A program made the translations under genes and the position numbers. A stretch of DNA of 64,000 bases, from contig NZ_FNIB01000003.1 in assembly GCF_900103805.1 (NCBI RefSeq), positions 138,987 through 202,986 of the forward strand. The letters run 5' to 3'. Below, piece by piece: positions 52,186 through 60,083 of this stretch (within the stretch, counting starts at the first letter, position 1; each line of letters begins with the position of its first letter). A model generated the notes under the pieces. It was not told the origin of the DNA and did not search any database. It saw only the letters and a program-made list of their open reading frames with translations. Origin of the DNA: Cryobacterium flavum (GTDB lineage Bacteria > Actinomycetota > Actinomycetes > Actinomycetales > Microbacteriaceae).

Positions 52186-53859
52186 ATGCTCGATTTTCTG
52201 TTCAGCCCGATCCCCGGGATCATTTTCACGATCATTGTGGTTCTGCTCATCGGCCTGATCTACGCCAAGACCATCTACAAGAATGCCGGGCCCGACGAAG
52301 CCCTCATTATCACCGGCAAGAAGAGCCGCAAGACCATCGTCGATGGTGCCACGCTCGAGGAATCCGGCCAGCGCGTCGTGCACGGACAGGGTGTGTTCAT
52401 CACCCCGTTCTTCCAGAAGGCGTTCAAGATCAGCCTGCGCAGCCGGGCGATTGAGATCACTGCCGTGGCGCAGGATCGCAACGGCATCACGCTCTCGGTT
52501 GAAGCCGTCGCCATCGTCAAGGTCGGCGACGACCCGGCAGCGATCCGCGCCGCCGCCCAGCGGTTCCTCGGGCAGGACAAGAACATCGACGGCTTCGCGC
52601 AGGAGGTACTGAGCGGTTCGCTGCGATCCTCGATCGGCGCGACCGACGTGATGACCGTCATTCAGAAGCGCGACGAGCTCGGCACGTCCGTGCTTGCCAC
52701 CGCGCGTGAGTCGCTCGCCAACCAGGGCCTCGACGTTGACTCCTTCGAGATCAAGGGTATTACCGACGAGAACGACTACATTCGCGACATCGGTCGTGCA
52801 GAGCAGGCCAAGGTTCGCCGCCAGGCCGAGGTTGCCGAGCACGTCGCCAACCGAGAGTCGCAGGAAGCCCTGATCACCGCCGAGCAGGCCATCGCAGAAG
52901 CGCAGAACACGCTCGCCCTGCGCAAGGCCGCCCTGCAGCTCGACACCGATAAGGCCTCCGCTGAGGCCGCCGCATCCAAGCCTCTCGCCGAGGCCAAGGC
53001 ACAGCAGGCCATCGTGCAAGAGCAGGAGCTCACCGCTCAACGTCGCGCCAGCCTGCGCAAGGCCGAGCTGGAATCCGAGGTCAACGCCATTGCCGACGCT
53101 GACGCCTACCGAATTCGGGTGACCGCGATCGCGGCCGCCGAGGCATCCGTCGCCAAGGCCACCGCCGATCGCGACAGCCGTGTCGCCAACGCCGACGCCA
53201 CCCGCGCGGAGGGCCAGGCCGAGGCCGACGCCATCCTCGCCCGGGGTACCGCAGAGGCAACGGCCACCCGGCTCTCCGCCGAGGCCGTCGCCCAGCAGTC
53301 CGAGGCGCTCATCCAGCTGCGTCTGGTCGAAATGCTCCCGCAGATCGCACACGAGCTCGCCGCTCCGATGGGGAACATCGACCAGCTCACCGTAATTTCA
53401 ACGGATGGTGCCAGCCAACTCTCCAAGAACGTCGCGTCGGGCTTCAGCGAGGTCGACGCCGTGCTCGGCTCCACCATGGGAATCGGCATCAAAGACCTCC
53501 TCGGTGGGCTGCTCGGCGGAACGGCGGGAGCCGCTTTGCGGAACGCTGCGCCCGCGCACAGTGGCGCATCCGCTTCGCCTGCTGCTGCTACGTCGGTGCG
53601 TTCCACAGGGGCCGGCGCCGCGTCGCCCTCGGGGGCAACCTCGCCTTCAACAGCAGCGCCTTCAGCAGAGTCGTCACCGTCGGTTGGTGCCTCGGCGGCG
53701 ACCGGCGCCGCAGCTGCACGGTCGGCAGCGGAAGCATCCGTTTCTGATTCGATCAACAGCGTCGACTTCGACGCAGTCGCCGACGAAGCCGCGGCAGCAA
53801 TCGCCCGCGCTGCGGCAGCCCGGCTGCCGAAAAAAGCCGCGGACCGCCTGCTGCCGTAG
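52186..53859 (+). CDS. SPFH/flotillin-family membrane protein
   Basis: A protein of 557 residues. An N-terminal membrane segment (PIPGIIFTIIVVLLIGLIYA) is followed by the SPFH domain (GPDEALIITGKK, VVHGQGVFITPFFQKAFKIS, VQDRNGI-like region), then a long Ala/Glu/Lys-rich coiled coil (about 200-400) with the AEAxAxA repeats of flotillins, and an Ala/Ser/Pro-rich tail. Flotillins organise membrane microdomains and oligomerise. AAGGA precedes ATG 52186. It follows the hydrolase-caspase gene by 244 bases on the same strand. Confidence 0.9.
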   Translation: MLDFLFSPIPGIIFTIIVVLLIGLIYAKTIYKNAGPDEALIITGKKSRKTIVDGATLEESGQRVVHGQGVFITPFFQKAFKISLRSRAIEITAVAQDRNGITLSVEAVAIVKVGDDPAAIRAAAQRFLGQDKNIDGFAQEVLSGSLRSSIGATDVMTVIQKRDELGTSVLATARESLANQGLDVDSFEIKGITDENDYIRDIGRAEQAKVRRQAEVAEHVANRESQEALITAEQAIAEAQNTLALRKAALQLDTDKASAEAAASKPLAEAKAQQAIVQEQELTAQRRASLRKAELESEVNAIADADAYRIRVTAIAAAEASVAKATADRDSRVANADATRAEGQAEADAILARGTAEATATRLSAEAVAQQSEALIQLRLVEMLPQIAHELAAPMGNIDQLTVISTDGASQLSKNVASGFSEVDAVLGSTMGIGIKDLLGGLLGGTAGAALRNAAPAHSGASASPAAATSVRSTGAGAASPSGATSPSTAAPSAESSPSVGASAATGAAAARSAAEASVSDSINSVDFDAVADEAAAAIARAAAARLPKKAADRLLP

Positions 53860-54001
53860 GCAACGTGGCCCGCGGCCCCGGTTCGAGTCGAACCCGCAGA
53901 CGGCGGGCGGGCTCGCCAATCGCGGCACTCCTTGCCGACGAGGGCACTCTTGGGTAGGGGTGCCCTGATCTGTAAGGGGTGCCGCCACGCGGGCCGGAGC
54001 G

Positions 54002-54883
54002 TCAGCAGCCGGGACCATGGGAGTTGGCGTTGCAGTCTTCAGCCACGAGCACGGTGGATTCCTTCGCCGCGACGACGGTGAACGGAGCTGACGGCACGGA
54101 GACGATTCCCTCGACGGGTCGCCAGCCCTGGTCGCCGAAGCTGTAGTCGGCTCGGTAGTCGACGGTGAGGGTGGTTGTGTAGGTGCCCTTGGCGGTGTAT
54201 TTGTGGCTTGTGGGAGTGGTGGAGAATTCGGCCAGGCCGAGGTCGGCCCAGCTGGCTCCGCCGGTGGGGCTCGATGCGGCGCTGCCGTCGCCGTAGTTCC
54301 AGCGGTACCCGATCGGTGTGAACATGACCTGCGCTGGTTCGCCGAGGAGTAGTCCTTCGCCGATTTGAGCGGATGCTTCGGCCCAGAAATTCGCGGCCAG
54401 CCCGACGATGGCCCAGCCATTGGGTTCCATGCCCGTTGGGGCAGCGGGCGCGGGGAAGTTCTGCAGGTCGGTGACCGTGACGATGGTGGCGGCGGAGCAG
54501 ATGGCGCAGGGCGTTGTGGGGGCGGCGATAGTGGGTTGCCACTCGGGGTGCCGCGAGAGTAGTGGCAAGTCGCCCGTGCCGCACAGCGACCACTCCTGCT
54601 CCGAGGTCAGTTTGCCCTGTGGGTGGGCGCAAATCTCGGCCACGGTTGGGCCGGTACCAGCCCGACCGCTGGCGGACCCACCCGTTCCGCCGCCAGAACT
54701 TCCGCCGTACCCGGCCGATAAGTCCACGCCTGGACCGACTACGTCAGCCCGCGGTGGGCAGACGAAAAGTGCACCTTCCAATCCGACACATGATTGTTCT
54801 TTGAATCCGGCCATTGCGCTTTGGTTGGGGATGGCGATGGCTGTCGCAAGAGCCACGATCAGCAGAAGTTTGAACCGGACCAT
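54002..54883 (-). CDS. Secreted protein with PKD-like domain
   Basis: A protein of 293 residues. A signal peptide is visible (MVRFKLLLIVALATAIAIPN, Ala-rich cleavage region SAMAG). A Gly/Ser-rich linker follows, then two Cys pairs, and from about residue 190 a PKD-like fold (GYRWNYGDGSAA, TSHKYTAKGTYTTTLTVDYR). It ends in a Cys-containing tail, CNANSHGPGC. PKD-like domains mediate extracellular binding. The start overlaps the end of the upstream lipoprotein gene by 25 bases, so the two are coupled. Function unknown. Confidence 0.75.
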   Translation of the reverse strand: MVRFKLLLIVALATAIAIPNQSAMAGFKEQSCVGLEGALFVCPPRADVVGPGVDLSAGYGGSSGGGTGGSASGRAGTGPTVAEICAHPQGKLTSEQEWSLCGTGDLPLLSRHPEWQPTIAAPTTPCAICSAATIVTVTDLQNFPAPAAPTGMEPNGWAIVGLAANFWAEASAQIGEGLLLGEPAQVMFTPIGYRWNYGDGSAASSPTGGASWADLGLAEFSTTPTSHKYTAKGTYTTTLTVDYRADYSFGDQGWRPVEGIVSVPSAPFTVVAAKESTVLVAEDCNANSHGPGC

Positions 54884-55455
54884 GAGTCTGATTTCTCGAC
54901 GAGGAGTCGGTCGGAGGCGGAATCACGCAGCAGAGAAACTTGAATCGGGTAGCGACCGGGGCGGCCAGGTGGGACGACAGTAAGACCAGTGGCGTCAACG
55001 ACATCAGTGCCAGAGACATCAAGGCAAACGTAGGCGACTACTTCGCCTGATTCCAGGTCGGCGCTTTGGATAGACAGTGAGTCGAACGCGAGGTTGCCAA
55101 TGAGGTGGAGACCGCCTGACGACAACGTTTTGTAGATTCCAAGTTCTGACTCGAGAACTTTCCCGACTGCAAAATCGGAAATTCTCTCGGGATCTGCTCC
55201 GCCTTCGTGGGCGATCGTGTTGGACATCGACTGATATTCGCCGAAGGCGGCGGTCGCGGCCGCCAGCGCCTCGTCGTTCGACGCGAAGACCGGGGGAGTC
55301 ACGGTGGGCTCGGGACTAGCCACGGCGACCGGCGTTGCCGGGACGGGCGGGGCGGGAGCGGCCATGCATCCGCTTAGGAAAACAACGGAGACAGACAGCA
55401 CGAGAGCGTTGAGCACAGCAGTGTGGATCGGGCGGCGGCGCGACGGATTTCGCAT
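54859..55455 (-). CDS. Putative lipoprotein
   Basis: A protein of 198 residues with a lipoprotein signal: basic start, hydrophobic LNALVLSVSVVFLSGC (lipobox LSGC) and a Pro/Ala/Val-rich tether. The mature region contains ALAAATAAFGEYQSMSNTIA and VVAYVCLDVSGTDVVDATG, and reads as a small extracellular domain. Similar lipoproteins paired with a PKD-like secreted protein occur in Microbacteriaceae, to my memory. Function unknown. It overlaps the PKD gene by 25 bases. Confidence 0.75.
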   Translation of the reverse strand: MRNPSRRRPIHTAVLNALVLSVSVVFLSGCMAAPAPPVPATPVAVASPEPTVTPPVFASNDEALAAATAAFGEYQSMSNTIAHEGGADPERISDFAVGKVLESELGIYKTLSSGGLHLIGNLAFDSLSIQSADLESGEVVAYVCLDVSGTDVVDATGLTVVPPGRPGRYPIQVSLLRDSASDRLLVEKSDSWSGSNFC

Positions 55456-55535
55456 GGGGCCACAGTAGACCGGATTGCTACAATCCCGTTTAAGTTCTCC
55501 ACAGGCTGGTGGCGGGGCTCAAATTGCGCTAAAAA

Positions 55536-56288
55536 CTATCGCAGAGTCCCCACCAGAAGCCCCTCAATCATGCGGGACTGCACCTCGTTCGTGAAGTAGT
55601 CCGGGTCGAGAATGCGCTCGAGCGCCAGGATATTGGTAGCCGACATAACGAGGGGAGCGAGCACGTCCACCCGGTGGGTAGCCGGGTCGATGCCGAATTG
55701 GTCGGCGCGTTCCAGGATCACCGCGCCGAGGGCGAGGCGCACGCTCCGCCGACTCTGGCGATAGAGATCCGCGGCCTGGGGGTTGCGGGCCGAATGAACG
55801 GCCAGTTCCATGAGCAGCAGGTGCCAGGGGCCGTCTTCGACCAGGGTCTCGGCCAGACGGCGGGCGATGCGGGCGAGCGCCGCGTCGTCGAGCCGTATCT
55901 CGTCGCCGAGAATGGTCGCGAGCCGCCCGCTGAGCAGGGTAGCCAGGCGCTCATTCAGGATCGATCCGAATAGGGCTTGCTTGGAGCCGAAATTGGAGTA
56001 CACGGCGCCCTTGGTGTACCCGGCCCGCGTCGCCACGTCGTCGAGTTTGGTTCCGAGGTAGCCGGATTCGAAGAATTGCTCGGTCGCCGCCCGCAGAATA
56101 TCCGCACGTACGTCGGTGCGCAGGGGTCGTTTGCGAGCCGGTGGCGGGGCGTCGCGCGCGAGGGCTGGTGCGAGATTGGGCGACGTTTCGGGTGCCAACG
56201 CGGAGTCGGCCGCGAGAACGCGCGAGGTGCCACGAGCGTGAGCCGTTCCTGATGCCATCTCGGGTGTCGTGCCTGGCGTCTCGTCCAT
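55536..56288 (-). CDS. TetR-family regulator
   Basis: A protein of 250 residues. A 55-residue disordered N-terminal extension precedes the TetR helix-turn-helix (ILRAATEQFFESGYLGTKLD, DVATRAGYTKGAVYSNFGSK). The C-terminal ligand domain is of the TetR_C type. ATG at 56288 is the closest start to the divergent promoter. Two tandem palindromes at 56320-56348 lie between it and the ABC-type gene, so it probably represses both transcripts. Confidence 0.88.
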   Translation of the reverse strand: MDETPGTTPEMASGTAHARGTSRVLAADSALAPETSPNLAPALARDAPPPARKRPLRTDVRADILRAATEQFFESGYLGTKLDDVATRAGYTKGAVYSNFGSKQALFGSILNERLATLLSGRLATILGDEIRLDDAALARIARRLAETLVEDGPWHLLLMELAVHSARNPQAADLYRQSRRSVRLALGAVILERADQFGIDPATHRVDVLAPLVMSATNILALERILDPDYFTNEVQSRMIEGLLVGTLR

Positions 56289-56319
56289 GAGTGCCTTTCG
56301 GATTGCTGTTGACAAGCGG

Positions 56320-56348
56320 ATACTTTGGGTATTGGATACTCTCGGTAT
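56320..56348. promoter_or_regulatory. Tandem palindromes, likely TetR operator
   Basis: ATACTTTGGGTAT (56320-56332) and ATACTCTCGGTAT (56336-56348) are two copies of ATACT-N-T-N-GGTAT repeated with a 16-base period. They lie between the divergent TetR and ABC-type genes, as expected for two TetR dimers side by side. Confidence 0.55.
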
Positions 56349-56393
56349 TGAAAATACTACGGTGGCATTGCGCCCCGCACAACCCAACGTTGG

Positions 56394-57260
56394 ATGGAAC
56401 TCTGCATGACCCTCGACTCCGCTTCGACCCCCGCTTTCGACTCGACTGAAATCGCCCTCGCCATCCGAGCGAGCAACTTCACGATTCGAAACGGTGGCCA
56501 GACCGTGATCGGCGCCACTAACCTCGTTATTCCGGTCGGTGCACTCTTCGTCGTGTCGGGCCGGTTCGCCTCGGGCAAGACAACACTGCTGCTCGCTCTT
56601 GCCGGCCGCCTGCGTGGGTTCGCCGGAACGGCGACCGTGTTCGGACATCCGCTGCGCCAGAGCGGCGGGCAGGTGCGGCACCTGTCGGCCCTCGCCGAGA
56701 CGCCGATCGTAAACCGCCTCGACGACGATCTCACGGTTGAGCGCCAGATCGCGGCTGCTCTCGTGCTCCGTCAACCGTGGTGGAAACCGCTGGTCAGCCA
56801 CAAAACGGTGGCACTCTGCTTGGTTCGGGTGAACGCGCTGCTGCGTCAGGTCGATGCGCGGGCCGGCGAAATCCTTGAGCAACGTCATGCCGGCCTGCCG
56901 CGACTGACCGGCACCGATCGCATCGTCGACCTGCAACCGCTCGATCGTGCGGTGCTCGGCGTCGTCCTGGCCCTGATCGGCCGGCCACGCCTGCTGATCG
57001 TCGATGACGTCGACACCCTGCGCGACACGGATGACCGCGCCCGCGCCTGGGCCGCACTGCTCGTTCTGCGCATGGCGGGCTGGCACGATCTCACGATCGC
57101 GGCGAGCGGGCAGGACCCCAAGGAGCTCGTCGAGATCCTCGAACGCGTCGGCGCCGACGTCCACCCCGCGCCAGCCCGCCCGGTGTACCTGCTCGACCTG
57201 GATTCCGCCGACCGCACCCTCACAGCCCGCACCCTGATTGCGTCCACCCGGAAGGCCTGA
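56394..57260 (+). CDS. ABC-type ATPase with degenerate signature motif
   Basis: A protein of 284-288 residues with Walker A SGRFASGKTT and Walker B RLLIVDDVD, but the ABC signature LSGGQ is not recognisable (the region reads RIVDLQPLDRAVLGVVLALI) and the second acidic residue pair is altered. ATG 56394 or 56406 could be used. It ends three bases before the YhgE/Pip-type gene, so the two form a unit. It is either a diverged ABC transporter subunit or an ATP-dependent regulator of the membrane protein. Confidence 0.7.
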   Translation: MELCMTLDSASTPAFDSTEIALAIRASNFTIRNGGQTVIGATNLVIPVGALFVVSGRFASGKTTLLLALAGRLRGFAGTATVFGHPLRQSGGQVRHLSALAETPIVNRLDDDLTVERQIAAALVLRQPWWKPLVSHKTVALCLVRVNALLRQVDARAGEILEQRHAGLPRLTGTDRIVDLQPLDRAVLGVVLALIGRPRLLIVDDVDTLRDTDDRARAWAALLVLRMAGWHDLTIAASGQDPKELVEILERVGADVHPAPARPVYLLDLDSADRTLTARTLIASTRKA

Positions 57261-57263
57261 ACC

Positions 57264-59366
57264 GTGGCCAAGATGTTTTCACTGCCCAGCATCGAGCTGT
57301 CCCGGTTTCGGTCTTCCCGCTTGGCCATCGTGGCGCTGCTCATGATCGCCGCCGTTCCCGCCATCTATGGCGGCGTCTACCTCTCGGCCAACTGGAACAC
57401 GAGCGGCAACATCGGCGAACTACACGCCGTCATCGTCAACAACGACGTGGCCGCGAACGTCACCGGCACGGACGGCCGCGAGCAGACCATTGACGCCGGC
57501 GCCGGCCTGGTCGACTCCCTCGTGGGCAGCGACAGTGCTGGCTTCACCTGGAGCAGTGCCACCAGCGAAGCGGATGCCCGCAGCTCGCTCGCCGATAACC
57601 AGAATTTCGCCGTGCTCGTCGTTCCCGCCGATTTCTCGAGCACCCTGGCCTCGACCGCTGCAAACCCCGGCGCGGTGAACCCCGCCGCCACGACGACCGG
57701 CACCGCAGCATCCGTTTTCGCCCCCGAGCAGGCCCGCCTGCGCGTGTACACCGACGACGCTTCGAACTTCATCGTGGGGCAGGTCACGAAATCGGTCACC
57801 GCCGCGATACGCACCGAGCTGTCGACGTCCATCTCGGCGACCTACCTGGACAACGTCTACCTGGGGTTCACGAGTGTGCACGACAGCCTCGCTCAGGCCG
57901 CCAACGGCGCACTCACCCTCAGCGACGGCGCCACGAGCGCGAGCGACGGGTCGGCGCAACTCGTGATCGGCCTCGGAACCCTCTCCGACGGCGCCGCCAC
58001 GCTCGCGAGCGGGGTGTCCCAAGTGGATGCCGGCACCCACACCCTCGCCACCGGCGCGAGCACCCTGGCCACCGGGTCGTCGAGTGTGGCGAACGGTGCG
58101 GCGGAGGTCGCGAGCGGTTCGGCAGCGCTCGCGACGGGCGCGGCCACCCTCGACGCGAGCGTGAGCACACTGCCGACCGCCACGGCCCGGCTGGCGGCGG
58201 GTACCCAAACCGTTTCCACGACTCTCGGCACGATCGCCGCGCTCACGGCTGCGCACCCTGACTGGACCCTGACCCAGCTGAACGCGGCCCTCGCCACCGG
58301 CGGCGGATCGATCGCGGATCTCGCGGCGGGCGCCGCGACCGTCGTAGCCGGGGCCAACATCCTGAACCAGAGCGCGACACCACTCGTCGCCGGCATCGGC
58401 ACGCTCGCCGACGGCGCCGCGACCCTCGCCACGGGAGCGTCGAGCGTCTCGGCCGGAGCCCAATCCGTCTCAACCGGCGCGGCATCGCTCTCCGCGGGTG
58501 CTGCCTCGCTCGCCACCGGTGCCGACAGCGCTGCGGCCGGCGCCAGCACGCTGGCCACCGGCGCGACGACCGCCAGCACCGGCGCGAGCACCCTCGCCGA
58601 CGGCCTCGGCCAGCTCGCGACCGGTGCCGACAGTCTGAGCACCTCGCTGCAGTCGGGCGTGACGCAGGTGCCGAGCTACACGTCCGCGCAGGCCAGCGAA
58701 CTCGCCGCGGTGACTTCCGAACCAGTTGCCGCGGAGCATGTGCGCGAGAATGCCGTCGGATTCTATGGCGAGGGCATCGCGGCGTACTTCATTCCGCTCG
58801 CGCTCTGGGTCGGCGGAATCGGCATGTACTTCCTGTTCCGTCCGCTGTCGCCGCAGGCCGTCGCATCCACTGCCCGGCCGGTGCGGGTGGCGCTGACCGG
58901 CCTCGCCCCTGGGCTGCTGTTTGGATTGCTGCAGGCCGGACTTCTGCTCGCCGTGCTGCACTTTCTGGTGGGGCTGGAAGCCGCCAATTTCGCGGCCCTC
59001 GCCGCCTTCACGGTGATTGTCGCGCTCGTGTTCACGGCCATTCACCACAGCCTGATCGCCCTGCTCGGCGGGCGCGGTCGGCTGGTGGCCTTGTTACTGC
59101 TGATTCTGCAGTTGGCCTCGGCCGGAGGCACCTACCCGGTTCAGACGTCGCCCGGCTTCTTCCAGTGGATCAGCCCGGCCTTGCCGATGACCTACGCGGT
59201 CGACGGCGTGCGGCGACTCATCGCCGAGGGCTTCACGAGCGCGATTCTGGTTGACCTTCTCGCCCTGATCGCTTTCGGAATCGGAGCGTTCGCCGTTTCG
59301 GTCTTCGCCAGTCGTTCGATGAAGATCTGGTCGATCGCCAAGCTGCACCCGTCGCTGAAGATCTAG
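57264..59366 (+). CDS. YhgE/Pip-domain membrane protein with Leu-Gly heptad repeats
   Basis: A protein of 700 residues. An N-terminal helix (IVALLMIAAVPAIYGGVYL) is followed by a large extracytoplasmic region with the XXXLXXG heptad repeat (ATGASTLATGSSSVANGAAE and many more, about residues 215-470). The C-terminus has five to six helices of the ABC-2/YhgE type (YFIPLALWVGGIGMYFLFRP, PVQTSPGFFQWISPALPMTY). Relatives include phage infection protein Pip and type VII-associated YukE-locus EsaA-like proteins. The exact role here is unknown, though export or cell-wall functions are suspected. Coupled to the ABC-like gene upstream. Confidence 0.85.
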   Translation: MAKMFSLPSIELSRFRSSRLAIVALLMIAAVPAIYGGVYLSANWNTSGNIGELHAVIVNNDVAANVTGTDGREQTIDAGAGLVDSLVGSDSAGFTWSSATSEADARSSLADNQNFAVLVVPADFSSTLASTAANPGAVNPAATTTGTAASVFAPEQARLRVYTDDASNFIVGQVTKSVTAAIRTELSTSISATYLDNVYLGFTSVHDSLAQAANGALTLSDGATSASDGSAQLVIGLGTLSDGAATLASGVSQVDAGTHTLATGASTLATGSSSVANGAAEVASGSAALATGAATLDASVSTLPTATARLAAGTQTVSTTLGTIAALTAAHPDWTLTQLNAALATGGGSIADLAAGAATVVAGANILNQSATPLVAGIGTLADGAATLATGASSVSAGAQSVSTGAASLSAGAASLATGADSAAAGASTLATGATTASTGASTLADGLGQLATGADSLSTSLQSGVTQVPSYTSAQASELAAVTSEPVAAEHVRENAVGFYGEGIAAYFIPLALWVGGIGMYFLFRPLSPQAVASTARPVRVALTGLAPGLLFGLLQAGLLLAVLHFLVGLEAANFAALAAFTVIVALVFTAIHHSLIALLGGRGRLVALLLLILQLASAGGTYPVQTSPGFFQWISPALPMTYAVDGVRRLIAEGFTSAILVDLLALIAFGIGAFAVSVFASRSMKIWSIAKLHPSLKI

Positions 59367-59945
59367 TCGTGCGCGGTCAGCGCCTGCCTGAGCAGGGCGG
59401 CCAGCGCCGGCTGCCCGCCGCTTCTCATGGCGGCCCGCTGGCGTTCGGCTCCGGTCCCGAGTCGCCGCGCCCGCGCCAGCAGCCCCACAATTCGCTCGCG
59501 ATTGCCCACCTCGTCAATCGCATCGCCGGCATAGCGCAGCAGCTCGTCCGTCACGATCAGCGCACTCTCCAGGGTTCCGATCGTGGACCACCGGCGCATG
59601 TGCACGCTCCGCCAGCTGGAGAAGCCGGTATCGGCTCCGTGCCAGAACGGCGAATTCACGGCCAGCGCGAGCAGCGTCGGCAGCCAAACGCGCACCCGGT
59701 TGAGCGCCTGCACCCCGGCATCACGGCTGGGAATGCCCACGTGCACGTGAAGCCCGTTGATGAGGTGATCCGGCACCAACCCCCGAAATTCGGTCTCGAC
59801 GGTGTGGTAGCGCTCCACATCGGTTACCTCAGGCCAGCCCTCGGTCTGGAACGGCGCGCCCACGCCGGCCGCGAGCACCCCGCGGGCCACGGCAGCGCGC
59901 GCCAGCCGTGATCGAAAGGCGAGCAGGTCAGCGGATACTACTCAC
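59363..59945 (-). pseudogene. YbdK/GCS2-type carboxylate-amine ligase, internally deleted
   Basis: The fragment keeps a middle part of the YbdK/EgtA-like fold (RGVLAAGVGAPFQTEGWPEV, DHLINGLHVHVGIPSRDAGV, ALAVNSPFWHGADTGFSSWR) and a C-terminal helical part (RARRLGTGAERQRAAMRSGG). The first ~85 residues are missing, a TGA stop closes the frame upstream, and about 90 residues between RRWSTIG and TLESALIVT, including much of the active site, are absent. This makes it a pseudogene. Full-length relatives have about 370 residues. Confidence 0.8.
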
Positions 59946-60083
59946 AAACCGGTATCAAGCCGATACATTCTCAGATCGGCCAGCCGGTCACATTCGAGCC
60001 CACAGGTGACTAACATGACAATTAATTGGCAACCGATGTGCAGGCGTTGGCTCTCGCACTGATCGACTCAGTTGGGGGTAAAC

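Noticed and set aside
53875-53905. tRNA T-arm-like GGTTCGAGTCGAACC downstream of the flotillin gene
   Set aside because: It is a simple palindrome, with no acceptor stem, anticodon arm or CCA context around it.
57900-58660. Repeats in the YhgE/Pip-like gene as a CRISPR or satellite
   Set aside because: The repetition follows the Leu-Gly heptads of the protein and remains in frame. There are no constant repeats with unique spacers.
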